Below, one piece after another: positions 27,082 to 36,900 of a stretch of 64,000 nt of DNA; position 1 is the first letter of the stretch, and each line of letters opens with the position of its first letter. The stretch comes from Acidobacteria bacterium UBA7540 (GTDB lineage Bacteria; Acidobacteriota; Terriglobia; UBA7540): contig DLMI01000073.1 in the NCBI GenBank assembly GCA_002478145.1, positions 8,501 to 72,500 on the forward strand, read 5' to 3'. The notes beneath the pieces were generated by a model. It saw nothing but the letters and a program-made list of their open reading frames with translations, was not told the DNA's origin and made no database searches. The position numbers and the translations under genes are program-made.

Positions 27082-27471
27082 ATGTATCCCCAAGAGTTTC
27101 TCTACACAAAAGAGCACGAGTGGATCCGAGCGGACGAAGAGATCGGCACCATCGGCATTACTGACCACGCCCAAAAGGAACTGGGCGATATCGTGTATGT
27201 TGAGCTTCCGAAGCCGGGTGAACACGTGGCCGCCAACGAGAGCTTCGGGACGGTCGAATCCGTGAAGGCAGTCTCCGAGATCTACTCCCCTGTCAGCGGA
27301 GAAGTGGCTGCCGTGAACACCAAGCTACAGAACAATCCCGAGATGCTGAACAGCGATCCCCACGGCGAAGCATGGCTGGTTCGGGTGCGGCTCTCGGACC
27401 GCAGCGAGATCGAAAAGCTGATGACCGCGGATGAGTATGAAGCTTATATCCAAAAGGAAAAATCCACCTGA
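27082..27471 (+). CDS. gcvH: Glycine cleavage H protein
   Basis: Lipoyl carrier that shuttles the aminomethyl group between P, T and L proteins. 129 residues with the lipoylation site GTVESVKAVSEIYSP, Lys62 being the modified residue, and the C-terminal EAWLVRVRLSD and LMTADEYEAYI. ATG 27082 is preceded by GTGAGAGAGTGA, the same string that precedes the radical SAM gene at 8698. Its stop overlaps the gcvPA start as TGATG, so the two are translationally coupled. Confidence 0.97.
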   Translation: MYPQEFLYTKEHEWIRADEEIGTIGITDHAQKELGDIVYVELPKPGEHVAANESFGTVESVKAVSEIYSPVSGEVAAVNTKLQNNPEMLNSDPHGEAWLVRVRLSDRSEIEKLMTADEYEAYIQKEKST

Positions 27472-28841
27472 TGCGCTATTTGCCCAACTCTGACTCCGAC
27501 CGCATCGCCATGCTGAAAGCCACGGGCCGGAGCAGCGTTGAAGAACTCTTCGAGCGGATTCCCAGCGAACTGCGACTCCGGGGCCGGCTCAACCTGCCGG
27601 GGCCGCTCTCCGAGCCCGAAATCCTGGCCTTCTTCCGCCAAGCCGCGAGCCGGAGCAGCCGCGAGTATGTCTCGCTGTTGGGCGCCGGAGCGTACAGCCA
27701 TTACATCCCCGTGGCCGTGAACGCGCTTCTTTCGCGCGGCGAATTCTTCACCGCTTACACGCCCTACCAAGCGGAGATCGCCCAAGGCACCTTGCAGGCG
27801 ATGTTTGAGTTCCAGACCCTGATGACGCAGCTCACGGGCATGGAGGTCGGCAACGCTTCGCTTTACGATGGCTCCACGGCTACCACGGAGGCGGTCCTGA
27901 TGGCCATGCGCGTCACGCGTCGCAGCCGCGTGCTCATGGCCCGCACGGTGCATCCGGAATACTGCCAGGTGCTCGAGACCTTCATCAGGCACCAGGGAAC
28001 TGAGCTCCAGCAAGTTCCCTACGGCGAATCGGGCCAGCTTGATCTCGCCAGACTCGAATCCGCCCTCAATGCCGAGACGGCGGCGGTGGTGGTGCAATCG
28101 CCCAATTTCTTCGGAACTCTGGAACGCACGCACGAGATTGCGAAAGTCGTGCATCGAAGCGGCGCCCTGCTGATCGTGAGCATCGCAGAACCCTTGTCGC
28201 TGGCGATCGTCAAGCCGCCCAGCGAGGCGGACATCGTCTGCGGAGAGGCGCAATCCTTGGGTGTGCCCGTGGCCTTCGGCGGGCCTTACGTTGGCTTTCT
28301 GACCGTGAAGGCGAAGTTCCTGAGGCAAATGCCGGGCCGCTTGGTCGGCCAGACGGTGGACACCGAGGGCCGCCGGGGCTTCGTGCTGACCCTCGCCACG
28401 CGTGAGCAACACATCCGGCGCGAGAAGGCCACCTCCAACATTTGTACCAATCAGTCGTTGTGCGCCTTGGCCGTGACCATCTACCTCAGCCTGTTGGGGA
28501 AAAATGGACTGAAAATGCTGGCTGAGCAGAACCTCGCCAAGGCTCGGTACGCCGCCAGGCAACTCGCGACTATCCCCGGTGTCGCCACTCCATTCACCGG
28601 CCCGTACTTCAATGAGTTCGTTGTCAGGACGCCCGGCGACGCGGACGAGTTGCTGGCCGAATTGCAAAAGCGAAAGATCATAGGTGGCCTGAACCTGGAG
28701 CGATTCTATCCGGAACTGCGAAACCACCTCTTGGTCTGCGTCACCGAGACTGTCAGCCGGGAGGCGATTGACCGTACGGTGGAGGTTTTCAGTCGCGCTG
28801 CCGGTCCAGGACTGGTCGCTCAAACGGCAGCGCGCGCTTAG
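27471..28841 (+). CDS. gcvPA: Glycine dehydrogenase (decarboxylating) subunit 1
   Basis: N-terminal half of the P protein in organisms with split glycine decarboxylase. 456 residues from MRYLPNSDSDR, with IPSELRLRGRLNLPGPLSE, LLGAGAYSHYIP, FFTAYTPYQAEIAQGTLQ, ASLYDGSTATTEA and RRGFVLTLATREQHIRREKATSNICTNQ. It lacks the PLP lysine, which is on subunit 2. Coupled to gcvH by a 1-nt overlap. Confidence 0.96.
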   Translation: MRYLPNSDSDRIAMLKATGRSSVEELFERIPSELRLRGRLNLPGPLSEPEILAFFRQAASRSSREYVSLLGAGAYSHYIPVAVNALLSRGEFFTAYTPYQAEIAQGTLQAMFEFQTLMTQLTGMEVGNASLYDGSTATTEAVLMAMRVTRRSRVLMARTVHPEYCQVLETFIRHQGTELQQVPYGESGQLDLARLESALNAETAAVVVQSPNFFGTLERTHEIAKVVHRSGALLIVSIAEPLSLAIVKPPSEADIVCGEAQSLGVPVAFGGPYVGFLTVKAKFLRQMPGRLVGQTVDTEGRRGFVLTLATREQHIRREKATSNICTNQSLCALAVTIYLSLLGKNGLKMLAEQNLAKARYAARQLATIPGVATPFTGPYFNEFVVRTPGDADELLAELQKRKIIGGLNLERFYPELRNHLLVCVTETVSREAIDRTVEVFSRAAGPGLVAQTAARA

Positions 28842-28943
28842 GGACAGGCCTTATACGTGCCGTCCCTCTCCCCCGGGGAGGAGAGGGGAGAATGTAGAAA
28901 CTCCAGAGGCAGGTCATATATCTGCCCAGCAGATTTCGAAACA

Positions 28944-30443
28944 ATGGCTATGGAAAATCGAATTCGTGAGGCACGGCCTCACGTTAACAGAAACGAAAAG
29001 CTGATCTTCGAAAGGAGCACGCCTGGGAAATCCGGCGTGGACCTCCCGCCACTGGACGTGCCCCCTGTATCACCGGAAGAACTCTTGGGCCCGGAGTTCA
29101 GCCGGGGCGAAGTCAAGGGCTTTCCGGAGGTCTCGGAACTGGAAGTCATTCGCCACTTCACGCGCCTTTCCTCCTGGAATTACGGAGTGGACACGGGCCT
29201 CTATCCGCTGGGCTCCTGCACTATGAAGTACAACCCGCGGATCAATGAAGTGGTGGCGCGCCTGGAGGGCCTCGCAACGGACCATCCCTACGCTCCTGAA
29301 GCTTTGGTCCAGGGCTGTCTAGAAGTTCTCCACGAAACAGCGCGTTGCCTGAAGGAAATAACCGGCATGGACGCGGTCACGCTTCAGCCTGCGGCGGGCG
29401 CGCAGGGCGAACTGACTGGCCTGCTGATGATCCGCGCCTGCCTAAGCGAGCGCGGCAACCCGCGGAAATACATCCTGATCCCCGATTCGGCGCACGGAAC
29501 GAATCCCGCTAGCGCCACTATTTCGGGCTACGAGGTTCAGAACATCAAATCCGATGAGTGCGGTTGCCTTGACCTTGCCGGGCTCGATCGCACCATGACG
29601 GATAAAGTTGCGGGATTGATGCTCACCAATCCCAATACGCTGGGCATCTTCGAGTCGCAAATCCGGGAGATCGCGGACCTGGTGCATTCCAGAGGCGGCC
29701 TCCTGTATATGGATGGGGCCAACATGAACGCGCTGGTAGGCGTGGCGCGGCCGGCGGATTTCGGCGTGGACGTGATGCATCTGAATCTGCACAAGACCTT
29801 CACCACCCCTCATGGCGGTGGCGGCCCGGGCTCGGGGCCGGTAGCAGTGAGGAAGGTTCTTGAGCCTTACTTGCCCTTGCCCGTCGTCGAGCAGGCGGCG
29901 GATGGAACGTTCCATCTGGACTACAACCGGCCCCGGAGCATCGGTCGGGTGCGCGCCTTCTACGGCAACTTCGGCATGGCGGTGCGCGCGCTCGCTTATA
30001 TCCAGGCCAATGGCTTCGAAGGCTTGCGTCAGACCACCCAGGACGCCGTGCTTAACGCCAACTACGTGATGAGCCAGTTGAGAGACTTTTTCGACCTTCC
30101 TCAGGGCTGCGCATGCCTGCACGAGTGCGTGTTCTCTGACCGCCGCCAGGCGGCGCGCGGCGTCCGCACCAGCGACATCGCCAAGCGGCTCATCGATTAC
30201 GGCTTTCATCCTTACACCACAGCGTTTCCGTTGATTGTCTCCGGCGCGCTGATGATCGAGCCCACGGAGAGCGTCAGCAAAGAGGAAATGGACTCCTTCA
30301 TCGACGCGCTGCGGTCCATTGCCCGAGAGGTCGAGGAGAATCCGGAATTTGTCCTCAAGGCCCCTTACACCACGCGCGTCACGCGCCTGGATGAAGCCGC
30401 CGCGGCGCGCAAGCCCGTCCTGCGCTGGAAACCTTCCCACTAA
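28944..30443 (+). CDS. gcvPB: Glycine dehydrogenase (decarboxylating) subunit 2
   Basis: PLP-bearing half of glycine decarboxylase. 499 residues: EKLIFERSTPGKSGVDLP, YGVDTGLYPLGSCTMKYNPR, LQPAAGAQGELTGLLMI, DSAHGTNPASATI, TNPNTLGIFE, and the PLP-lysine segment LNLHKTFTTPHGGGGPGSGP (Lys near residue 285), then IGRVRAFYGNFGM. I start at ATG 28944 (or 28950); the 29 upstream residues derive from a short CCGGGGAGGAGAGGGG repeat and are not conserved. No strong Shine-Dalgarno; 102 nt after gcvPA. The lipoamide dehydrogenase (L protein) is not in the window. Confidence 0.95.
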   Translation: MAMENRIREARPHVNRNEKLIFERSTPGKSGVDLPPLDVPPVSPEELLGPEFSRGEVKGFPEVSELEVIRHFTRLSSWNYGVDTGLYPLGSCTMKYNPRINEVVARLEGLATDHPYAPEALVQGCLEVLHETARCLKEITGMDAVTLQPAAGAQGELTGLLMIRACLSERGNPRKYILIPDSAHGTNPASATISGYEVQNIKSDECGCLDLAGLDRTMTDKVAGLMLTNPNTLGIFESQIREIADLVHSRGGLLYMDGANMNALVGVARPADFGVDVMHLNLHKTFTTPHGGGGPGSGPVAVRKVLEPYLPLPVVEQAADGTFHLDYNRPRSIGRVRAFYGNFGMAVRALAYIQANGFEGLRQTTQDAVLNANYVMSQLRDFFDLPQGCACLHECVFSDRRQAARGVRTSDIAKRLIDYGFHPYTTAFPLIVSGALMIEPTESVSKEEMDSFIDALRSIAREVEENPEFVLKAPYTTRVTRLDEAAAARKPVLRWKPSH

Positions 30444-30529
30444 CCGTCTGTATTCTCGTAGGCCTGTTCGGCGGTTGCCGCCGGAGCAAGGCTCGCGCTG
30501 ACGCGGTCATGTTGTCAATGAGGTTATCG

Positions 30530-32392
30530 ATGGACGCGATTAGGAAGTTTGCAGTCTTTTTCGCCATTCTCCTCTGCGCCCTTGTAGCCGGGCTGTCACC
30601 CTCTAGGATAAGCGCAGGCGAATTGAATGCCGCTGCGCTCGTCCTGGTTAACTCGCGCTCACCGGGTTATGAGGATTTTGCGCGTTACCTGGAACCCTAC
30701 CTCATTCAATTCGGTATTCCGTACGAGGTCCACGACATTGCTCAGGGCAGGGCCGGACCCGACTTTGCGAACTATGCGCTGATAATTATCGGCCATCGAG
30801 CGTTTGACGTTCCCCGCACCTTCTTTACCCAGGAACAGGAGCAGCAACTTTTGGCGGCTATCGCAGGCGGGGTCGGCCTGGTGAGTTTTGACGGCCTGTT
30901 GATCGCCTGGGGAGACCGGCGCCCACACTTGCTTTACCGCTACGCCATCGAACCATTTGCACTGGGATTGATTTCGCCGGCGCAAGCAGCAACGATCACT
31001 GTTGGTGCGCCCACTGCAAATACAGCCGGCGCCCCTGCAAGCCATTACATCATTTCACTCGGCCCGGTTCCGCGCACGGTCCGGCTCAAGCGCGCAATTC
31101 TCATTCCTGGAGTAGCTCCAGGACCTAACGTGTCTGTGCTCGCGACGTGCGGAAGTGAACCCCTTTTGATGACGGCCCGGCACGGCAGCGGTCGGGCGGC
31201 GGTGTGGACCAGCTATGAATGGACCAGGCCGGACGTGAAGGGCAAGGTCTATGGCCTGGATGACTTGGTCTGGCGCAGCCTGGTATGGGCGGCGCGTAAG
31301 CCGTTCGTCATGCGCGGCATGCCGCACTATCTTGCCCTGCGGATCGATGACGTTTCGGGGTTTGGGCTGGGCGCCAACCGGCATCTTGGTTACGTCGAAA
31401 CTGCGAATCATTACGGCCTGAAACCGTGGCTGGGCGTCTTCCTCGACGACCTCCGGGAAGACCCTGAAGCCGTCCAAACCCTGGCCAAGCTGACACGGCA
31501 GAGGCTGGCCACGGCCTCGGTCCATGCCCGGCGATGGCCGAATTTCTTCTACCTGGATGAGCCGCTCTGGCACGACGAGCATGGCGCGAACGTCGCGGGG
31601 CACGACTGGCCAGAGGATCAAGTGAGGAACAACTTCGCCGATGCCGAGCACTTTTTTCGTGACCATGGGATTCCGAAATCCAAAGTAGTGATTCCCCATA
31701 ACTACGAATTCGGGACCAACGTTTTTGGCGGGCTCGAGCGGTGGGGGGCGGAATTCGTCTCCACACCCGTTGCGCCGGGAAAAGGCTACGGCTCAGCAAC
31801 CCTGCGGGCCGCGCCCTACCTCAAGTCCGAATACTCGTTCGCGAGCAACGGGAATGATCCCATTTATATTGCCGATTGGCTGGAAGTTCCCGGCCATGCG
31901 GAATTCGACCACAAGTTTTTCAATTTCCTCGAGGAAATACGTGACGTCACGGGCTACGAATGGACCCCGAGCGGCGTGCCGGTCCAGGAGGCGATTCGCC
32001 GGGGACTGGTCGAGTGTCGGCGTGGGTTCGACAGTATGCTGCCGGCAGTCCTTTTCACCCACGAATCCGATCACATCCAACATATTCAGCCCGCCGACTG
32101 GGACGAGATTCTCAAAGGCGTCATGGATGGCCTGAAGCCCTATCAGCCGGTCCCGGTAACACTGGATTTCCTCTCTCAGTATTTGCGCGCCCTGCACACC
32201 TCCCGGCTGAAGGCGGCGCGTGGCAATGCTGAATCAGGCGAGGGGAGTGTGGAATTCGAGGGGTTTTCGGATTTGCCCACAAAGTTCTACATCTTCGAGG
32301 AGGCCGGGCAGGATGTTGTTGCGCACGAATGGGAAGCTCCGGCCTTTCAGGGAACTCGATCCGTAGGGTGGGGGGTGCCGGGACAGAAGTAG
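30530..32392 (+). CDS. Exported protein, amidotransferase-like N-domain plus polysaccharide-deacetylase-like C-domain
   Basis: 620 residues with a signal peptide (IRKFAVFFAILLCALVAGLS). The N-terminal ~230 residues look like an alpha/beta flavodoxin- or class I amidotransferase-like fold (SPGYEDFARYLEPYLIQFGI, YALIIIGHRAFD). The C-terminal part has NodB-like features: YLALRIDDVSGFG (the IDD could match the FDDG metal motif), GLKPWLGVFLDD, HNYEFGTNVFGGLE, and a late THESDHIQHI. Assignment to carbohydrate de-N-acylation is inference from these weak motifs; I do not recognise the family. Start chosen at ATG 30530, five bases after TGAGGT. The abhydrolase gene follows 159 nt downstream. Confidence 0.7.
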   Translation: MDAIRKFAVFFAILLCALVAGLSPSRISAGELNAAALVLVNSRSPGYEDFARYLEPYLIQFGIPYEVHDIAQGRAGPDFANYALIIIGHRAFDVPRTFFTQEQEQQLLAAIAGGVGLVSFDGLLIAWGDRRPHLLYRYAIEPFALGLISPAQAATITVGAPTANTAGAPASHYIISLGPVPRTVRLKRAILIPGVAPGPNVSVLATCGSEPLLMTARHGSGRAAVWTSYEWTRPDVKGKVYGLDDLVWRSLVWAARKPFVMRGMPHYLALRIDDVSGFGLGANRHLGYVETANHYGLKPWLGVFLDDLREDPEAVQTLAKLTRQRLATASVHARRWPNFFYLDEPLWHDEHGANVAGHDWPEDQVRNNFADAEHFFRDHGIPKSKVVIPHNYEFGTNVFGGLERWGAEFVSTPVAPGKGYGSATLRAAPYLKSEYSFASNGNDPIYIADWLEVPGHAEFDHKFFNFLEEIRDVTGYEWTPSGVPVQEAIRRGLVECRRGFDSMLPAVLFTHESDHIQHIQPADWDEILKGVMDGLKPYQPVPVTLDFLSQYLRALHTSRLKAARGNAESGEGSVEFEGFSDLPTKFYIFEEAGQDVVAHEWEAPAFQGTRSVGWGVPGQK

Positions 32393-32489
32393 CACCTTGT
32401 ATGCTTCCCTGCTCTTGGCGAAAAAAGCCGTGGGCATTTCGGGAGGCGGGGACTGCCGAACTACCTATTGCGGTCGCTCGGTTTGTCAC

Positions 32490-32518
32490 TTGACAGTCCA
32501 CCACCGGCGTAATAAGAA
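32490..32518 (+). promoter_or_regulatory. Candidate promoter of the abhydrolase gene
   Basis: Perfect TTGACA (32490-32495), 17-nt spacer, weak -10 TAAGAA (32513-32518). Transcription would start near 32525, favouring the ATG at 32552 over 32522. Confidence 0.4.
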
Positions 32519-32551
32519 GGGATGGCCGTCATCGCGCGCGCTGGAGGCCTC

Positions 32552-33607
32552 ATGATTTTCCCTCACCGACGTGATTTTCTGAAACAATCCGCTGCTATGC
32601 TGGCCCTGGGAGCTGAACCGTCAGCGGGCGAGCAGGTGCAACCAAGTCGCCAACCTGAGGCCGGCGAGGCGTTCTCCACTTTCCAGGCCAGGCGCCGCCA
32701 AGAACTCTGGAGCCTGCTCGGCGACTTGCCTTGGGCTCACAAACCTGGCCCAGCCAAGCTAGTGAAAACCGAGAAACACGATGGCTACACTCTCGAGAGA
32801 CTGGTCCTGGATCTTAATGGCGTCGAACCGGTCCCGGCGCTGCTGTTGATCCCGGACAAGCGCCAGAAGCCGGCTCCGGGGCTGCTCTTCATCCACTGGC
32901 ACGGTGGAATGTATGACCTGGGGAAGGAACAACTGCTGGTGGGAGCAGAAGCCCAGCCTGCCTATGCGCCCGTCTGTGCGCAAAAGGGCATCGTGACGCT
33001 GGCCATCGATAGCTGGTGTTTCGGCGAACGCCAACGCGAAGCGGACGGCCGCACGGGTGAGGAAGATGCTTTCAAGTTGATGCTCTGGAGGGGCCAGGTA
33101 CTCTGGGGAATGATGATGTTTGATGAATTCCGGGCGTTCGATTACCTCGCCAGCCGGCCGGAGGTTGATTCCCGGCGACTGGGAGCGCTGGGCATGTCGA
33201 TGGGCTCGACCAAGGCCTGGTGGCTGGCTGCCCTCGAACCACGCGTCGACTTGTGCGTGGATATCTGCTGCCTCACGGATTTTGAGGAATTGATCAGGAC
33301 TCACAACCTGAAAGGCCATGGGATCTATTACTACGTGCCCTCCTTGCTGAAACACTTCCAGACTTCCGAGATCAATGAGCTGATTGTCCCTCGTCCTCGA
33401 CTGAGCGTGAACGGCCGCCAGGACTTGTTAACGCCGCCCGCCGGTGTTGAGGGGGTCCGGGATTACCTGCTCGCACTGTATCAAAAATACGGAAAGCCCG
33501 GCGACTGCCGGATCGAGCTTTTCGATTGCGGACACGTTGAGCTGCCGGAAATGAGGAAGCTGATTCTGGAATGGATGGATAGCAGGTTGGTACAAAAAGC
33601 CCATTAA
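32552..33607 (+). CDS. Tat-exported alpha/beta hydrolase (acetyl-xylan-esterase/dienelactone-hydrolase-like)
   Basis: 351 residues. The N-terminus PHRRDFLKQSAAMLALGA is a twin-arginine signal (RRDFLK), so the enzyme is probably folded before export. The hydrolase core has PGLLFIHWHGGMYDLGK (oxyanion region), the nucleophile elbow GMSMGS (Ser in GxSxG) and a late DCGHVELPEM with the likely catalytic His. Substrate unknown; esterase of the large-lid type is the best guess. GGAGG lies just before ATG 32552. The upstream gene also encodes an exported carbohydrate-type enzyme, which suggests a joint role in polysaccharide deacylation (inference). Confidence 0.82.
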   Translation: MIFPHRRDFLKQSAAMLALGAEPSAGEQVQPSRQPEAGEAFSTFQARRRQELWSLLGDLPWAHKPGPAKLVKTEKHDGYTLERLVLDLNGVEPVPALLLIPDKRQKPAPGLLFIHWHGGMYDLGKEQLLVGAEAQPAYAPVCAQKGIVTLAIDSWCFGERQREADGRTGEEDAFKLMLWRGQVLWGMMMFDEFRAFDYLASRPEVDSRRLGALGMSMGSTKAWWLAALEPRVDLCVDICCLTDFEELIRTHNLKGHGIYYYVPSLLKHFQTSEINELIVPRPRLSVNGRQDLLTPPAGVEGVRDYLLALYQKYGKPGDCRIELFDCGHVELPEMRKLILEWMDSRLVQKAH

Positions 33608-33953
33608 GTGTCATCGCTTCGGCCCCCTACATATGGGGGCCATGATTCCGGAAAAGCCCACCATTTTGTGGTTTTCGCTTTACTTCCCTCCTTTTTCGTG
33701 CTAACTATTCTGTGAAGTTATTGGGGATGCTCGCATCAGCCTTTTCGTGCGCGCCAGAAGGTAAGCTTGGGCCGGGGCGAGCGAGGTCTGTGCCGGAACG
33801 TTTTTGCCACATCAGGTGGCGAACCACGATGCTGAATCTGCGTCGGCCACATCGCTCGCCCTGCACAAATTATTTAGCGATGCTTCTGGCTTCCATTTCA
33901 ACGCGAGCGCAGGCTCGCACCTCCTTGGAACGACCAGAGGGGAGGTGTGCAAA
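33608..33953. other. Intergenic upstream of smc
   Basis: 346 nt. Contains a hairpin GGCCCCCTACATATGGGGGCC (33619-33639 region) after the abhydrolase gene, without a U-tract, and a smaller GCGAGCGCAGGCTCGC hairpin just before the smc ribosome binding site (33903-33918). The upstream extension of the smc frame through this region is not conserved. Confidence 0.5.
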
Positions 33954-36900
33954 TTGTATAAACTAAAAAAACTCGAGCTGCTCGGCTTCAAGTCATTCGG
34001 GGATCGCTCGCGGCTTGAATTCGCGGATGGCGTTGCGGCCATTGTGGGGCCGAACGGCTGCGGCAAATCCAATCTGTCAGACGCCGTCTCCTGGGTTCTC
34101 GGAGAGCAGAGCGCGAAGAGCCTGCGCGGCGAGCGCATGGCTGACGTCATCTTTAACGGCACCGGCACAAGGCCTCCCACGAGCATGGCGGAAGTCAGCA
34201 TGACGCTCGTCGACCCCGAATACAACGAGGCGGGCTTTCCGGAAGAAGAGCAAGAACGCCGGCAAGTGGAGGCGCAAGAACCTGAAGCTGCGGCAGGCAA
34301 CAACGATGGCGAGGGAGAGTGGAGCCGACCGCCCAAGCTTCGCCATCGCGCCGGCGAGATCACGGTCACACGCCGGCTGTTTCGCTCCGGTGAGAGCGAG
34401 TATCTCATCAACGGCCAAGTCTGCCGCCTGCGTGACATCCAAGACTTGTTCATGGGCACAGGACTGGGCCCGGAATCTTACGCCATCATCGAGCAGGGGC
34501 GAATCGGGCAGGTTCTGAGTTCCCGGCCATCGGACCGGCGCCTGATCCTGGAAGAGGCAGCGGGGGTTTCCAAGTATAAGACGCGCAAGCGGCTTGCCGA
34601 GGCCAAGCTGGAATCTTCGCGGCAGAACCTGGCGCGCATCGCCGACATCCTGGAGGAAGTCACCAAGCAGGTGAACTCGCTGAAGCGCCAGGCCTCCAAG
34701 GCGCGGCGATACAGGGAAATTCACGACGAACTGCGCGCGCGACTGAAAGTGGTCCTCACCTCACGGTGGGTGGCCCTGGAAGCGCAATGCGCCCGGCTGG
34801 GGGATGAAGTGGCCCAGGCGCAGGAAGCGTGCGGGCTGGCGGCGCAGCGGCTCGAAGCCCTGGAGCTGGAGCAGAAGGCCGCCACACAAAAGCACGAGGA
34901 GTGGGAGCGCCAGCTCACGCAATTGCGGGAGCAGATCGCGCAAAGCAGCCTGGAGCGCGAGCGGTTGCTCTCGCGCTGCGAACAAGTTCGCCAGCAGGCG
35001 GCGAGCCTTGAGGGACGGGATACGGACGCGGCTCGGGAAAGGGCGGATTTCCAGACCCAACTGGCTTCACTGGAACAGCAAAGCAACGAAAGAACCCTCC
35101 AGCTCGAACAGGTCCAGCAGGATTGGACGGCGGCGCAAGGCGCGCGGGCGCAACTGCTGTCGCGCCAGGACTCACTAAGCATCCAGGTAGCAGCAACGGA
35201 GGAACAGGTAGAGTCATGTCGCCAAGCCATGCTTGCAGCCGTGAGCCATGCGGCGGAGCTTCGCAACCAGCTTGTGCAGGCTGAGGAAGCGGGCTTGGCG
35301 CTCTCCCGCCAAGCGACGCGCACCGAGTCCGAGCAGCAGCGCGTGGAGCGGGAACACCAGCGGTGGGCAGACGAGCTGGAGGTTTTGATCGCTGCCCAGC
35401 AGCAAGACACGACCTCGCTGGCAGACTTGGCGAAGGCGCTGGGCGAAACCGTGGTGGCGCTCGAACAGGCGCGTGGCGAGGAAGCTTCCCGGCGATCGGT
35501 TCTTGAGACGCTTCGCCGGGAACACTCCGGGGCCGTGGCACGCAAGCAGGCGCTGGAGGAATCGCTGGCCCGTCACGCTTACAGCACGGAAAGTGTGCGG
35601 CGGCTGCTCACGGGGGAGATCCCCACGAACGGGCATCAGTTCCATCCCCTCGGCGTGCTCGCCGACTTCGTGGAAGTCTCGCCGGGCTATGAAGAAGTGG
35701 TGGAAGACTTCCTCAAGCTCGAACTCGAGTGTGTGGTGGTGGAACAACATGAGCAGGCCCGCTCCGGCATCGCGCTGCTGCGCGAGGAAGGAAAAGGGTG
35801 GTCCACCTTCTTCGTTACGCATATCCCCCCGAATGACCGCTCGTATGGGCAAGCCCACGCTGACCTCCTTGCCGAGCCGGGAGTGGTGGCGCAGGTGCGG
35901 GACCTGATAAGCTTCCAGAAATCTCTTGGGTTGAATGGCGACCTGGGGCTGCCAGCGCTGGCCAATGCCTATCTGGTTGAGGACCCCGCAACCGCCCAGC
36001 GGCTGGCAGGCGCCTACCCTGAATGCCACTTCCTGACCCGGACCGGTGAGCACTATCAGCATCGCTTGGTGTCCGGGGGCAAAGGCTCAAGCGCCGGGCC
36101 TCTGGCACTTCGCCGTGACTTCCGAAAACTCGAGCGCCGCGCCGCCGAGCTGGAAGGCAAAATCCAGGCGAGCGAGGCTGCGCTGGCCGAAGCTGCGAGC
36201 CGCCTGACGCAACTCGCAGAGAACCACGGGAACCTGACAGCGGCCAAGCAGGAAGCGGAAAAGAGAGCCGTGGTCGCCAACGAGAAAACGCGCCAAGTAC
36301 GAGAGGCTTGGGAGCGCGCGCGCGACCAGCTCAAGATCCTCCAGTCCGAAGCCGCAGCGCTTCAACGCGAGCTCGCCTCAGCCGATGAGCGGAAAGCCGG
36401 CCTGCGGTCGGAACTGGGGGTGGCCGGAGATGAAAAGACGCGGCGCGAGGAAGCCATCACACGGTCAACCGGCGCACTTCGCGGACTTCGCATGGACCTG
36501 GAACGTCTTTCGCAGGAACTGGCCGAGGCAAGCGCCCGCAACAGCGCGCTGGAAGAAAGGACACGCGCCGCCGGGGCCGAGGTGGCGCGCCTGCTGGGCA
36601 TGTGCGAGGACGTACGCAGCCGTATGACGCGCCTCCAGCAACAATCGGAGAGCTGGCGCGAACAGCGGCAGCGGCTGGCAGAAGAGGGCGAGACCATTGG
36701 GGTTCGCCTGCATGAGCTGGAAGCCGCACTCGAGATGGCGCGGGTGGAGCTTCAGCACCTCGAGCAGGAATCTGGGGCGGTCAAGGCTCAGCGCGTGGCG
36801 CTCAGCCCGCAGGTGGACGCTGCGCGAGTCGAACTTGAGGCCCGTCGCGCCAGGCGTTCGGAGGCCGACGTGGCGTTCGCCCGGGCTGATTCCGACCGCA

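Noticed and set aside
27444..28823. 459-codon open frame antisense to gcvPA
   Set aside because: Shadow of a conserved gene; composition typical of antisense GC-rich frames.
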